The notes: generated from the sequence alone by a model not told the origin. A stretch of DNA of 8,260 nt from Solobacterium sp. (GCA_017475415.1 JAFVFM010000084.1:1-8260); one strand, 5' to 3'. Counted from the first letter of the stretch, positions 1 to 7,787 are shown. Translations and numbers: made by a program.

Positions 1-460
1 AATCTGCAGGGCTTTCCATCATCCAGGCAGAATATTCTTGTAAACTTAAGACTTCTTTTACACTAATACTGCCTTTGCGGGATACGCTTTTTCCTACAAC
101 ACGATAAAAGTCTGCTACCACAAGATCCGCTTCGCTTTCTTCTATCGCATTCACTAAAACCTTCATTGCATTTTCGGCTAGCCAATCATCAGCGTCCATA
201 AATTGAATATATTCGCCCTTAGCGATTCGCATCCCTTGATTGCGTGTATCAGATACACCTGAATTCTTTTTATGTACGACATGAATACGCTTATCTTTCA
301 ACGCATATTCATCTAATATTTTTGCGCTTCCATCTTGGCTACCATCATCCAATAGAATTGCCTCAAAGTCCTCATAATCTTGTTGAAGTATACTTTCTAT
401 ACAACGCCTAATTCCCTTTTCTGCATTATAAATAGGCACAATGATACTTAACTTTGCCAT
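1..460 (-). CDS. Family 2 glycosyltransferase, N-terminal part (3' end outside window)
   Basis: Translating the minus strand from the ATG at 460 gives 153 uninterrupted residues, and the frame is still open at base 1. The protein begins MAKLSIIVPIYNAEKGIRRC, the typical first strand of a GT-A fold. It continues with DDGS (about residues 38-41), NSGVSDTRNQG (66-76) and the metal/nucleotide-binding DADD (89-92), all in the order and spacing of GT2 enzymes. GT2 enzymes move a sugar from a nucleotide-sugar to an acceptor; here the acceptor is probably an envelope polysaccharide or teichoic-acid-like polymer. The domain that would specify the acceptor lies beyond the window, so substrate cannot be named. 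The start is fixed by a good SD sequence, GAGGTGG, 3-4 bases upstream. The gene is divergent from the DUF218 gene. Family assignment is firm; specific role is unknown. Confidence 0.93.
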   Translation of the reverse strand, partial: MAKLSIIVPIYNAEKGIRRCIESILQQDYEDFEAILLDDGSQDGSAKILDEYALKDKRIHVVHKKNSGVSDTRNQGMRIAKGEYIQFMDADDWLAENAMKVLVNAIEESEADLVVADFYRVVGKSVSRKGSISVKEVLSLQEYSAWMMESPAD

Positions 461-477
461 ACTACCACCTCAAAATC

Positions 478-506
478 ATTATAGTCCTTTCCTCTATTAT
501 TGTTTA
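478..506 (-). promoter_or_regulatory. Promoter of the glycosyltransferase gene
   Basis: On the minus strand a perfect -10 box TATAAT (483-478) follows a partial -35 box TAAACA (506-501, 4 of 6 consensus) with a 17-base spacer. Transcription would begin near 471. That leaves a leader of only about 11 bases, which just holds the GAGGTGG ribosome site before the ATG at 460. Seen by eye; no mapped start site. Confidence 0.6.
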
Positions 507-545
507 AGTTTTCGTTTAAACCCTCTTTTTATCAAACAATTTGTA

Positions 546-551
546 TATACT
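546..551 (+). promoter_or_regulatory. Possible -10 box of the DUF218 gene
   Basis: TATACT lies seven bases before the ATG at 558. No convincing -35 hexamer sits 16-18 bases upstream (CTCTTT at 523-528). If this box is used, transcription would start at or next to the start codon and the message would be leaderless, which agrees with the lack of any SD sequence. Weak evidence. Confidence 0.3.
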
Positions 552-557
552 AGATTT

Positions 558-1307
558 ATGAAATATATTTGTCTTATTCTAGCAGCCTTATGTTTTATAT
601 ATTGTGCTTTAGTATATCTTACCTTTAGTGGCACTCTTTTTCATCTTGTATGGTTAGCCTTAGGTATAGGCTTTATTCTTTTATTCTATGCCTTAAAGCT
701 ACAATGGTTTTCTTTACTACCTAAGACATTGAAAACCTTCTTTCTCATCTTTATCGGCATTATTTTTCTATTCTTTTGTTTCATTGAATATAAGATAGGC
801 AGTCATTTTAACGATACTGTAGAAGAAGATGTAGATTATGTAGTCGTATTAGGAGCACAAGTTCGTAGAAATGGTCCTTCTGTTGTATTGAAATATAGAT
901 TAGATACAGCTTATAGTTACCTACAAAATCATCCAACTACACTTTGTATTGTTTCAGGTGGCCAGGGTGCTAACGAACCTTTCGCAGAAGCAATTGGAAT
1001 GAAAGAATATTTAGTCCAAAAAGGCCTCGATGCCTCACGTATCCTTATTGAAGATCAATCCCTAAATACCATACAAAATATTCTTTATTCTTCTAAGCTC
1101 TTAAATAAAGAAGAAGATTCTATCGCTTTAGTAACCAACAATTTCCATATTTATCGTGCCTTATGCCTAGCGAAAACAGCTGGCTATAGGCATGTCCATA
1201 CTCTTTCAGCCTATTCTAATCCTTTATATTTACCCAATAATATGCTTAGAGAATTCATAGGCTTCTTAAAAGATCTTTTTGTAGGAAATATACAATTTTT
1301 GAAATAA
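558..1307 (+). CDS. YdcF/SanA/ElyC-type membrane protein with DUF218 domain
   Basis: The 249-residue protein starts with three hydrophobic segments (about residues 2-23, 28-46 and 57-77) and continues into a DUF218 domain (about 93-240). The domain shows the family signatures: VVVLGAQV near 95-102, IVSGGQG near 131-137, an acidic segment EDQSLNTIQN near 165-174, and LVTNNFHIYRA near 191-201. E. coli relatives SanA and ElyC affect envelope permeability and cell-wall precursor metabolism, but the biochemical reaction of the family is not settled, so only an envelope role is inferred. The frame is open upstream to an ATG at 441. That longer start would place an unlikely stretch, antisense to the glycosyltransferase start, before the first membrane helix, and there is no ATG, GTG or TTG between it and 558. 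No SD precedes 558, so the start is probable rather than certain. Confidence 0.85.
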   Translation: MKYICLILAALCFIYCALVYLTFSGTLFHLVWLALGIGFILLFYALKLQWFSLLPKTLKTFFLIFIGIIFLFFCFIEYKIGSHFNDTVEEDVDYVVVLGAQVRRNGPSVVLKYRLDTAYSYLQNHPTTLCIVSGGQGANEPFAEAIGMKEYLVQKGLDASRILIEDQSLNTIQNILYSSKLLNKEEDSIALVTNNFHIYRALCLAKTAGYRHVHTLSAYSNPLYLPNNMLREFIGFLKDLFVGNIQFLK

Positions 1308-1340
1308 GTTGAAAAGGTCACTTATTTTTCTTCTCTTTTT
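1302..1340 (+). terminator. Weak intrinsic terminator after the DUF218 gene
   Basis: AAATAAG (1302-1308) can pair with CTTATTT (1321-1327) across a 12-base loop, overlapping the stop codon. A T-rich run with several consecutive Ts follows up to 1343. The stem contains only one G-C pair, so termination would be leaky, and some read-through into the next gene is likely. Confidence 0.3.
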
Positions 1341-1352
1341 TTTGTTTTGAAG

Positions 1353-1358
1353 TATAAT
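1353..1358 (+). promoter_or_regulatory. -10 box upstream of the DUF4214 hydrolase gene
   Basis: A perfect TATAAT lies 33 bases before the ATG at 1392, a normal distance for a short leader. The region 16-18 bases upstream is a pyrimidine run without a recognisable -35 box, so the promoter is either weak, activator-dependent or accidental. Confidence 0.4.
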
Positions 1359-1391
1359 AAATCATGCAAAAAATAAGAGAAGGTGGGGTTT

Positions 1392-3026
1392 ATGGTAAAA
1401 ATCTTTAAGAAATTATTCATAGGTATGATGGCATTTGCCTTATGGTTAGGTATATTCAATGTGAATATCATCCAAGCTGCACAACTAACAGCGACAGAAA
1501 TTTCACAAATCAAAACAACAGAGGCATCTATTGATGGCTTCACTGTTAGAATGTACCGCCTTGCATTAAAACGTGAAGCTGATGCAGCTGGTTTTAATTA
1601 TTGGTCAACTGGCTTACGCTCAGGTAAGGAAACAGGTACTTCCATTGTAAAAGGCTTCTTTAACAGTAATGAATTCAAAAAGAAACCAACCTCTGACTCC
1701 TATTTTCTCAATACGGTTTATTCTGTAGTCTTAAACAGGCAACCAGACCCTACAGGTATGCAACATTGGTCAAATCGTTTACGTGTTGGTATGACAAGAG
1801 AACATGTATTAACGCAAATCATCAATTCAAATGAATTCACAAATTTATGTAACCACTATGGTATACGCAAAGGAAATAACACAGATACTGGTAATTATCG
1901 TGACCGCAAATATGAAGTAACTGCCTTTGTATATCGTATGTATACCACGGCTTTACAAAGAGGTGCAGATACATATGGTTTAGAAGATTGGTCAAAACGT
2001 TTGCATACAGGTAATGCAACTGGTGCGACACTTGTCGAAGGCTTCATGTTAAGTCAAGAATTGGAAAAGAAAAATCTTAGTGATGCAGACTTTATACGCC
2101 GCACATATCTAGCAGTCTTAGATCGTAAGGCAGAAGAAAGTGAAGTAGCTCACTGGGTAGGCATTATGCATTCTGGTAAGAATAAAAGAGAAATTCTATC
2201 CATGATTGTAGATTCGCAAGAATTCGCTAATCTATGTGCACGTTATGGAATTCAAAAAGGCAGAATTGTAATCGAACAACCTAAACCAGATCCAATTCAA
2301 ATGTTAAACGCACCTGTTTCACCATGGGTATTAACAGGTATTAATGGTTATAATCCTAGCCCTTATGTATTCAATCAAGTTTATTCCGCAATTAAATATA
2401 TCGAATCCATCGGTGGCCCTATTAGTATGGTTATGATGGACTTAAATAATGGTCAAGGCCTCATGTATAACCCTGATCAAGTCATCTATTCAGCTAGTTC
2501 TGTTAAAGCACCTTATATCGTTAGTGTTGTAGAAAGTAATCCAGCAGCCTTAGCTGCAGATTATTCTGTAATTGAAGGTATGATGCATAATTCAAATAAT
2601 GAATCTTATGCTTACCTTACTGGTAAATATGGTATGGGTAGCTTTAAAAAATTCTATGATGATATCGGCGTGCCATTTACTATCGATTATCCAAATAATA
2701 TCTACACTTGGTATTCTGGTAGAACTTATGCAAAACTATGGGCAAGAATGTATAAAGCCTTCAATACAAATGCAGCTTGTGAACAAATTGGTCAATTCTT
2801 AAGCCGTAACTTATTCACTTCTGCTCGTCATGCCTTACCACAATATCAAGTACGTAGTAAAACAGGTTGGATTGCCACACCATTACGTGCCCAAAATGAA
2901 TGTGGTGTAGTATACGCGAAGAGCAATTATGTTTATGTCTTATTAACAGAATATGCTGGCAATTGGGAAACCTTCCATCCTGTATATCGCGCACTTGAAT
3001 TAGCACATAGAGAAATTGAAGGCTAA
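1392..3026 (+). CDS. Secreted DUF4214-repeat protein with a class A beta-lactamase-like serine hydrolase domain
   Basis: This 544-residue protein has a signal peptide (basic MVKIFKK, hydrophobic core to about 27, likely cleavage near QAA at 28-30), four DUF4214-like repeats (about 47-287), a Pro-rich linker, and a C-terminal domain (about 320-544) of the beta-lactamase/penicillin-binding fold. The catalytic motifs are present in order: SxxK as SSVK (369-372), SxN as SNN (401-403) and KTG (490-492). The active-site ExxLN of true class A beta-lactamases is not visible after SNN, so antibiotic hydrolysis is not expected; a peptidoglycan or other envelope substrate is more plausible. DUF4214 is common in extracellular and surface-layer proteins and may bind the surface. 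An in-frame GTG exists at 1383, but it lies inside the ribosome site AAGGTGGGG, which serves the ATG at 1392. The gene is closed by a strong terminator. The domain calls are firm; the substrate is unknown. Confidence 0.88.
   Translation: MVKIFKKLFIGMMAFALWLGIFNVNIIQAAQLTATEISQIKTTEASIDGFTVRMYRLALKREADAAGFNYWSTGLRSGKETGTSIVKGFFNSNEFKKKPTSDSYFLNTVYSVVLNRQPDPTGMQHWSNRLRVGMTREHVLTQIINSNEFTNLCNHYGIRKGNNTDTGNYRDRKYEVTAFVYRMYTTALQRGADTYGLEDWSKRLHTGNATGATLVEGFMLSQELEKKNLSDADFIRRTYLAVLDRKAEESEVAHWVGIMHSGKNKREILSMIVDSQEFANLCARYGIQKGRIVIEQPKPDPIQMLNAPVSPWVLTGINGYNPSPYVFNQVYSAIKYIESIGGPISMVMMDLNNGQGLMYNPDQVIYSASSVKAPYIVSVVESNPAALAADYSVIEGMMHNSNNESYAYLTGKYGMGSFKKFYDDIGVPFTIDYPNNIYTWYSGRTYAKLWARMYKAFNTNAACEQIGQFLSRNLFTSARHALPQYQVRSKTGWIATPLRAQNECGVVYAKSNYVYVLLTEYAGNWETFHPVYRALELAHREIEG
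1530..2252 (+). repeat. Two tandem copies of a paired DUF4214-like repeat unit (protein level)
   Basis: Inside the secreted hydrolase, residues 47-158 (1530-1865) and 176-287 (1917-2252) are related units offset by 129 residues. Each contains two sub-repeats of roughly 50 residues with the pattern YR.AL.R.AD..G...W...L..G.......GF..S.EF. Both units end in a matching tail, NLCNHYGIRKG and NLCARYGIQKG. DNA identity between the copies is low, so the duplication is old and not a recombination-active DNA repeat. Confidence 0.8.
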
Positions 3027-3045
3027 AATAAAACAATCTATCTAT

Positions 3046-3071
3046 AAATCCTCGCATTGCGGGGATTTTTT
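3046..3071 (+). terminator. Intrinsic terminator of the DUF4214 hydrolase gene
   Basis: AAATCCTCGC (3046-3055) pairs along its whole length, with one T-G wobble, with GCGGGGATTT (3059-3068) across the three-base loop ATT. The T-run extends to 3071. It sits 20 bases after the TAA stop and is one of the clearest structures in the window. Confidence 0.92.
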
Positions 3072-3141
3072 GCTAAATATACAGATAATAGAGGATTATC
3101 ATTTAACGCTCTTACTACTCTACCAAAAAAACTATACATAT

Positions 3142-3177
3142 AAAAATAGAGTAAACCATTGCGATTCACCCTACTCT
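3142..3177 (-). terminator. Possible terminator of the glycosidase / membrane protein unit
   Basis: On the minus strand AGAGTA (3177-3172) pairs with TACTCT (3153-3148), two G-T wobbles can extend the stem inward, and ATTTTTA follows. The hairpin overlaps the stop codon at 3177. The loop is long (about 18 bases), so efficiency is doubtful. It would face the opposing terminator at 3046-3071 between two convergent genes, a sensible place for one. Confidence 0.4.
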
Positions 3178-4256
3178 TATGCACTAATGATATCTAAAGC
3201 CTTCACTTCACCACCTATATGTTGAACGATGATTTGAATGCGGTTTTCAGATTGTGAAAAGCCATAGCCACCTTGCGTATCCAAATGATAGGTAACATCA
3301 ATCAAATAATAGCCATTACCTAAATTGGAAAAACGATTCGTTTGGATTTTCGTTATCGTATCCCCTTGGGTAGGTACCCATATTTGCCCTGCTATTGCTT
3401 CATATAAGCGTCTATCTAAGTCACTACCTAAAACAAGTAAAGTAGCTAAATCTTGATAGTTTTCATTTTCTCTATGATCGGCATTGGATAAGAATTTTAC
3501 ATATTTAGGAATAAATAATTGAGCGAAGTTTTCTAATCTTTGTTTTTCTTCATCCATACAATTATCCATTAACTCATCAACATGGATATCTCCTTCTTTT
3601 CTTTCCTGCCCCTTTTCATCTATGATTCTTATCTTTGCTTTATTTAAGGCATTTTCTAAATGATATTTTTGTTTATACGGTAAGGCAAATAATCCTTTAT
3701 CACTTAAGTAAGCTAATTCATCAAAGGCTATATTTTCAATAATGCTTTCTTCACCTAATAATTGATCATCATAATATACCTTCCATGTATTTGGGACAAT
3801 AACTTCATCTTCTTCTAATAAGAAGTCAAATTGATAATCTTCCATATAGACTTCCCACGGGCGAAAGCCAAATTCTTCCTTTTTTCCTTCACGAAAAAAC
3901 ACTTTACCAATCGTCTTCTTATCCGATTGAATCATATAGACTAATTCATCTTGTTTGCTTTCTTTTGTGTTTTTGGCATATTGATATGGGCCTGGTATAG
4001 CTTCTTTTAAGGCTGCGAATTGTTCATCTTCACTTGGATAATAGGCTTCTAATTTATTCAAAAAAGGCTTAGCTAATATTCTTAATCGCTCATCATCTAA
4101 TACCTTCATATATTTTTCTATGGCATGAATTGGTTGTGCCTTTTCGTAGGCTTCCATATAATTCCAAAAGAATGCCCACCCTAAAGTAATCAAGAATAAA
4201 CAGCCTGTTACATAAATTAAATAGCCCATTAAAAAACGTAGAGGATTCTTCTTCAT
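3177..4256 (-). CDS. Single-pass membrane protein of unknown function
   Basis: I do not recognise this 359-residue protein. One hydrophobic segment (about residues 8-31) follows a short basic N-terminus (MKKNPLRF), so it is probably anchored with the rest outside the membrane. The large outer part is rich in charged residues. The last third (about 279-359) reads as a compact alpha-plus-beta domain ending in strands such as GYYLIDVTYHL and NRIQIIVQHIGGEVKALDI, resembling NTF2-like or TcaA-like C-terminal domains; this is only an impression. No catalytic motif, lipobox or wall-anchor signal is visible. Its ATG shares one base with the stop codon of the glycosidase upstream (TAATG), and the SD GGAGGGTG lies within that gene's end, so the two are translated in a coupled way and likely act together at the cell surface. 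Confidence 0.8.
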   Translation of the reverse strand: MKKNPLRFLMGYLIYVTGCLFLITLGWAFFWNYMEAYEKAQPIHAIEKYMKVLDDERLRILAKPFLNKLEAYYPSEDEQFAALKEAIPGPYQYAKNTKESKQDELVYMIQSDKKTIGKVFFREGKKEEFGFRPWEVYMEDYQFDFLLEEDEVIVPNTWKVYYDDQLLGEESIIENIAFDELAYLSDKGLFALPYKQKYHLENALNKAKIRIIDEKGQERKEGDIHVDELMDNCMDEEKQRLENFAQLFIPKYVKFLSNADHRENENYQDLATLLVLGSDLDRRLYEAIAGQIWVPTQGDTITKIQTNRFSNLGNGYYLIDVTYHLDTQGGYGFSQSENRIQIIVQHIGGEVKALDIISA

Positions 4257-5335
4257 TATTCACCCTCCTTAGGCATAACAAGCCATGCGGTAGGCATATC
4301 ACGTATACCTAATACAGATGCGGAAGAATTAATATATTCCCCTTTGTAATACATCAACGAGGAAGAACCACCATCTAGATTCAAGGCATTCACTGCGCCA
4401 TACTTATACATAATATCTGCTAAATCTTGATAACGTGCACCTAAGCTTGTTGCCTGACGACCATCAATAACCAATAATAAAACTGCCCCATCCGAACGTT
4501 GACCAATCGCTGTACGGGGATTCACACCTGACGGTAAAGCACTTGCATCTACTGGCGTACCATTATGAATTAAAACAGGTCCAAAACAAACACCTGTTTG
4601 TATTCCTCTTGCTCTAATATCATCCCCTGTTAATAAGCCAACATGCATGACATGGTTTTGATCAAAGCCTACAAAGCCATCACGATAACCAAATTCTTCA
4701 TAATAGATTTGACCATCCACTACAACTAATGAGTCTGGTGTACTTCCATCCCCCATACCACCTGGATCTAAGAAGCCACCTGCATTTATCCCAGCAATAG
4801 CACCATAATGTTCTATCATATGGTCTACTGTATAACCTTGTTTACCATAACTTTCTGGCACACTGCCTAACTTTACGCGTGAAGGGTCTAATACCACCAT
4901 TAAATAACCTTTATAACCAGCACCTTTAATTGGTTCGACAATGATACCATCCCCATCATCATCAACTAGTCCCCAAGCATCTGCTTCATTTTGATTATCT
5001 TCTTCTTTTTCTTCTATCTTTTTTATCGTAACTAATGATGTATCCGTCTCTTCATAAACAATTTCTGTCTTTTCATTCAGAATAGCTTCTACTTCAGCAT
5101 CACTTAAATACATATTCGCCAAAAAACCTATGGCACTAGTTTCTTTTACTGAATGCACAAATAGATTCCTCGCTGTAGTAGAAGGTCCTTTAACAAGAAT
5201 AAAAATTATTCCTGCTAAAGCTAATATAAACAATAGTATTGTAGTCAAAAAAAGAATCATGGATTTTTTCATTATATCCAACGTTCTTCTTATCCCTGAT
5301 TTGAGTCTGTGTTTCTTATGAAATGCAACATCCAT
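4256..5335 (-). CDS. Membrane-anchored NAGPA-family phosphodiester glycosidase
   Basis: The protein has a basic cytoplasmic tail, one membrane segment (about residues 27-48), an acidic linker (about 88-130), and a NAGPA-type domain (about 138-356). Family motifs are visible: GINAGGF (182-188), NPRTAIG (272-278), DGR (291-293) and NLDGGSSS (319-326). The named family member, the mammalian uncovering enzyme, removes GlcNAc from a GlcNAc-phosphate-mannose phosphodiester; bacterial homologues are thought to cleave similar sugar-phosphodiester bonds in envelope or teichoic-acid-type polymers. The outer location and the glycosyltransferase nearby fit that, but the substrate is inferred. The start is uncertain: the ATG at 5335 lacks an SD and lies eight bases after a possible -10 box, while an in-frame ATG at 5272 (MKKSMILFL) gives a normal anchor start. 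The next gene overlaps by one base. Confidence 0.88.
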   Translation of the reverse strand: MDVAFHKKHRLKSGIRRTLDIMKKSMILFLTTILLFILALAGIIFILVKGPSTTARNLFVHSVKETSAIGFLANMYLSDAEVEAILNEKTEIVYEETDTSLVTIKKIEEKEEDNQNEADAWGLVDDDGDGIIVEPIKGAGYKGYLMVVLDPSRVKLGSVPESYGKQGYTVDHMIEHYGAIAGINAGGFLDPGGMGDGSTPDSLVVVDGQIYYEEFGYRDGFVGFDQNHVMHVGLLTGDDIRARGIQTGVCFGPVLIHNGTPVDASALPSGVNPRTAIGQRSDGAVLLLVIDGRQATSLGARYQDLADIMYKYGAVNALNLDGGSSSLMYYKGEYINSSASVLGIRDMPTAWLVMPKEGE

Positions 5336-5343
5336 ATAAAACT

Positions 5344-5349
5344 ATTGTA
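5344..5349 (-). promoter_or_regulatory. Possible -10 box of the glycosidase unit
   Basis: TACAAT on the minus strand (5 of 6 consensus) lies between the transporter terminator and the glycosidase. No good -35 box is seen: TTCAAG with a 19-base spacer matches only three positions. If used, it favours the internal ATG at 5272 over 5335 as the start of the glycosidase. Confidence 0.3.
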
Positions 5350-5385
5350 CACTGAAAATCACTATCTTCTTGAAAAGAAATCTTA

Positions 5386-5417
5386 AGAAAAAGTGCATTC
5401 ATTAAATAAATGCACTT
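5386..5417 (-). terminator. Intrinsic terminator of the lysine transporter operon
   Basis: On the minus strand AAGTGCATT (5417-5409) is perfectly complementary to AATGCACTT (5399-5391), with a nine-base loop, and the stem runs into a series of Ts (to about 5386). The stop codon of the ATPase gene (5404-5402) falls in the loop, so the upstream arm encodes the last residues of the protein. It separates the transporter from the glycosidase unit. Confidence 0.88.
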
Positions 5418-6127
5418 AGGAAAGCTTTCGTTCTTTCATTTTTTGGAGAGGAGAAGATTTCTTTAGCACTACCTTCTTCCACAATTACTCCATCATCCAT
5501 AAATACAACGCGGTCTGCGACATCTCTTGCGAAATTCATTTCATGGGTAACAACAATCATCGTTAACCCTTCATTAGCTAATTCACGCATTACATTTAAT
5601 ACTTCCTGTACCATTTCTGGATCTAATGCAGAAGTGGGTTCATCAAATAACATCAATTTTGGTTCCATGCATAATGCACGCGCTATAGCTACTCTTTGTT
5701 TTTGGCCACCAGATATTTTATTTACAGATGCATGTGCGAAATCTTGCATGCCTACTTTATCTAAATAGAGTAATGCTTTATTCTTTGCCTCATCCTTTGG
5801 TGTTTTATGTATCTTTACCTGTGGTCGAACACAATTCTCTAAAACATTCATATTGTTAAACAAATTGAATTGTTGGAAACACATACCTACCTTCGCACGA
5901 TAGGAATTGATATCTTTTGTATGTACAATATCTTCGCCAAATACTTCAATTACGCCTTCATCAGGTTGTTCTAACATATTGATGCATCGCAATAAAGTAG
6001 ATTTACCAGAACCACTTCTACCAATAAGGCATACTACTTCACCTTCTTCTACAGAAAAGTCCACGCCTTTTAATACTTCTAAATCGCCAAAACGCTTATG
6101 TATATTTTTTATATTGACTAAAGGCAT
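5402..6127 (-). CDS. Amino-acid ABC transporter ATP-binding protein (probable lysine importer)
   Basis: This 241-residue protein has the usual length of a GlnQ/HisP-family ATPase and powers uptake at the inner face of the membrane. Visible motifs are Walker [10 protein letters not shown] (36-44), the Q-loop glutamines (85-86), the signature ISGGQKQR (138-145), Walker B LMLFDE (158-163), the D-loop SALD (166-169) and the switch histidine H195. All catalytic residues are intact. It starts with ATG five bases after the permease stop, with AAAGGA in the end of the permease gene as its ribosome site. It is the last gene of the operon; the terminator stem overlaps its end. Sequence alone supports a polar amino acid transporter; lysine comes from the riboswitch in the leader. 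Confidence 0.95.
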   Translation of the reverse strand: MPLVNIKNIHKRFGDLEVLKGVDFSVEEGEVVCLIGRSGSGKSTLLRCINMLEQPDEGVIEVFGEDIVHTKDINSYRAKVGMCFQQFNLFNNMNVLENCVRPQVKIHKTPKDEAKNKALLYLDKVGMQDFAHASVNKISGGQKQRVAIARALCMEPKLMLFDEPTSALDPEMVQEVLNVMRELANEGLTMIVVTHEMNFARDVADRVVFMDDGVIVEEGSAKEIFSSPKNERTKAFLSAFI

Positions 6128-6132
6128 TTCTT

Positions 6133-6903
6133 TTAATTCCTTTCTGTATTATCTCTTGCAAAGGCAAGATTTTCAGGTGCTGTTACACTTTGAGGAAGAC
6201 TAATATTGGTATTATTCATCTTCTTTTCAATTGCATTTAAAATAAATGCAGCAATGCTTGTTAATAAAAGATAGATCATCGCTTCGATAAAATAGGTTTC
6301 TGTAAATAAGAAGGTCGATCCAGCAATTGATTTCGCTTGGAACATGAGTTCTGTAATCGAAATAATCATTAATACAGATGAATCCTTAATATTCACAATA
6401 AACTCATTTCCTATAGCTGGGAAAGCATTCTTAATCGCCTGTGGCAAAACCACATTCATCATAGTTTGCCAATTGGACATGCCTAGAGCACGTGCTGCTT
6501 CACTTTGGCCTACATCTACAGCTTGAATACCACTACGAATGATTTCTGCCATATAGGCACCTGTATTTACCGATATAACCACTATCGCTGCTTGTAAATA
6601 AGTCCAATGAATGAAATCTAATAGTAAATAGTAAATAAATAAAGCCTGTACCATCATTGGTGTACCACGGAAGACGGCAATATAGATATTTAATAGGAAA
6701 TCTACTATCTTCTTACCTATCTTAGCTGGCTTTGAAGCATTATAATCCAATTTAATTGCCCTTATACCACCTACAATTAAGCCTAAAATTAAGCCCAAAC
6801 AGGTTCCCGTTATAGCCACAAAGATAGTTGTCTTTACACCAAGCCATAAGCTAGCTCCATAAGTATTTAATATTTTTAATATATTTTGTATAAAGCGATC
6901 CAC
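6133..6903 (-). CDS. Amino-acid ABC transporter permease, HisM/GlnP family (probable lysine importer)
   Basis: The 256-residue membrane protein has about five hydrophobic segments (roughly 18-48, 67-96, 103-122, 163-186 and 204-224). It carries the HisM-family RGTP (79-82) and an intact EAA loop beginning [12 protein letters not shown] (135-146) and continuing [18 protein letters not shown], which docks on the ATPase. A single permease gene means the channel is probably a homodimer. The start codon is GTG at 6903, two bases after the stop of the binding-protein gene, with AGGAG seven to eight bases upstream inside that gene's end; the spacing supports it over any ATG downstream. The C-terminal tail after 228 is polar and of no evident function. 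Confidence 0.94.
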   Translation of the reverse strand: MDRFIQNILKILNTYGASLWLGVKTTIFVAITGTCLGLILGLIVGGIRAIKLDYNASKPAKIGKKIVDFLLNIYIAVFRGTPMMVQALFIYYLLLDFIHWTYLQAAIVVISVNTGAYMAEIIRSGIQAVDVGQSEAARALGMSNWQTMMNVVLPQAIKNAFPAIGNEFIVNIKDSSVLMIISITELMFQAKSIAGSTFLFTETYFIEAMIYLLLTSIAAFILNAIEKKMNNTNISLPQSVTAPENLAFARDNTERN

Positions 6904-6905
6904 AA

Positions 6906-7763
6906 TTATTCTCCTGCAGGTTGACGATCAGTAGCTTCTAACATTAATGTTTGTCTTTCCTCATCACTAATACCATCTAAAGCTGTTTGTAAGGCATTGA
7001 GTAATTCGGTATTTCCTTTATTTACCGCAATAGAAACAGAAGCATCTTGTTCACTACCACTAAAGCCTTTGCCATCTTCAAATTGTACATAAGTTAAATC
7101 TGGATTAGCTGCACAAACACCAACTGCTACTGGCAATTCAGAAGTAACGGCATCTACCGCACCACCTTGTAAGGCTTGAATAGCAGATGGGAATGTTTCG
7201 GCAGCAGGCATATGTTCAACACCATCAATTTGGTCAATAATTGTGTCATAAATGGTATTCATTTGTCCTACCACCTTATGACCACTTAGTTCACTAATGC
7301 TTGTAATATTCGCTTGTTCAGAATCCTTGCGTACGATAACTACTTCTTCAGAAATATAATATGGAGTTGTAAAATCAACACTTTCTCTTCTTTCTTCTGT
7401 ATCTGTCATACCAGCGATAACAGCGTCAATTTGGTCATGTTGTAGGGCTGGAATTAAGCTATCCCAATCTAGTTTCACGATTTCTAATTCCATACCCATA
7501 GCTTCTGCCAATTTGCTTGCCATAACTACATCGAAGCCATCTGCATAGTCAACACTTGTTATAGTTACTGTTGTGTCACTTTCCTGTGTCGTTGTCCAGT
7601 TAAATGGAGCATAATTACATTCCATACCAACACGTAATACTTTTGTTTCTTCATTTGTGCTTGTTGAAGAAGTATTTGTGTTTGTTGAAGTATTTGAACC
7701 ACAACCCACTAATACACTTCCTGCTAAAGCTAATGTTAATCCCATTTTCATCATTCTTCTCAT
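6906..7763 (-). CDS. Substrate-binding lipoprotein of the amino-acid (probable lysine) ABC transporter
   Basis: Starting from the ATG at 7763, the product has 285 residues: a basic, hydrophobic signal peptide ending in a lipobox (SVLVGC, lipidated Cys at residue 21), a Ser/Thr/Asn-rich tether (to about 38), and a family 3 solute-binding domain. Typical segments are VLRVGMECNYAPFNW near the start, ADGFDVVMASKLAEAMG, and TDTEERRESVDFTTPYY, where the arginine after TEE normally binds the ligand carboxylate. The frame is open to a GTG at 7799, but that codon lies in the leader terminator, while AGAGGA sits eight bases before the ATG at 7763. It is the first gene of the operon and its transcription is decided by the lysine riboswitch. 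Ligand specificity is inferred from that switch, not from the pocket. Confidence 0.94.
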   Translation of the reverse strand: MRRMMKMGLTLALAGSVLVGCGSNTSTNTNTSSTSTNEETKVLRVGMECNYAPFNWTTTQESDTTVTITSVDYADGFDVVMASKLAEAMGMELEIVKLDWDSLIPALQHDQIDAVIAGMTDTEERRESVDFTTPYYISEEVVIVRKDSEQANITSISELSGHKVVGQMNTIYDTIIDQIDGVEHMPAAETFPSAIQALQGGAVDAVTSELPVAVGVCAANPDLTYVQFEDGKGFSGSEQDASVSIAVNKGNTELLNALQTALDGISDEERQTLMLEATDRQPAGE

Positions 7764-7787
7764 TTTTCTTTTCCTCTTTCTTTCATC

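Noticed and set aside
441..557. N-terminal extension of the DUF218 protein from the ATG at 441
   Set aside because: It overlaps the start of the divergent glycosyltransferase and both promoters, has no ribosome site, and adds a stretch with no resemblance to the family.
2599..2802. Small plus-strand frame inside the hydrolase gene
   Set aside because: It is an out-of-frame shadow of the serine hydrolase domain, whose own frame has intact catalytic motifs.
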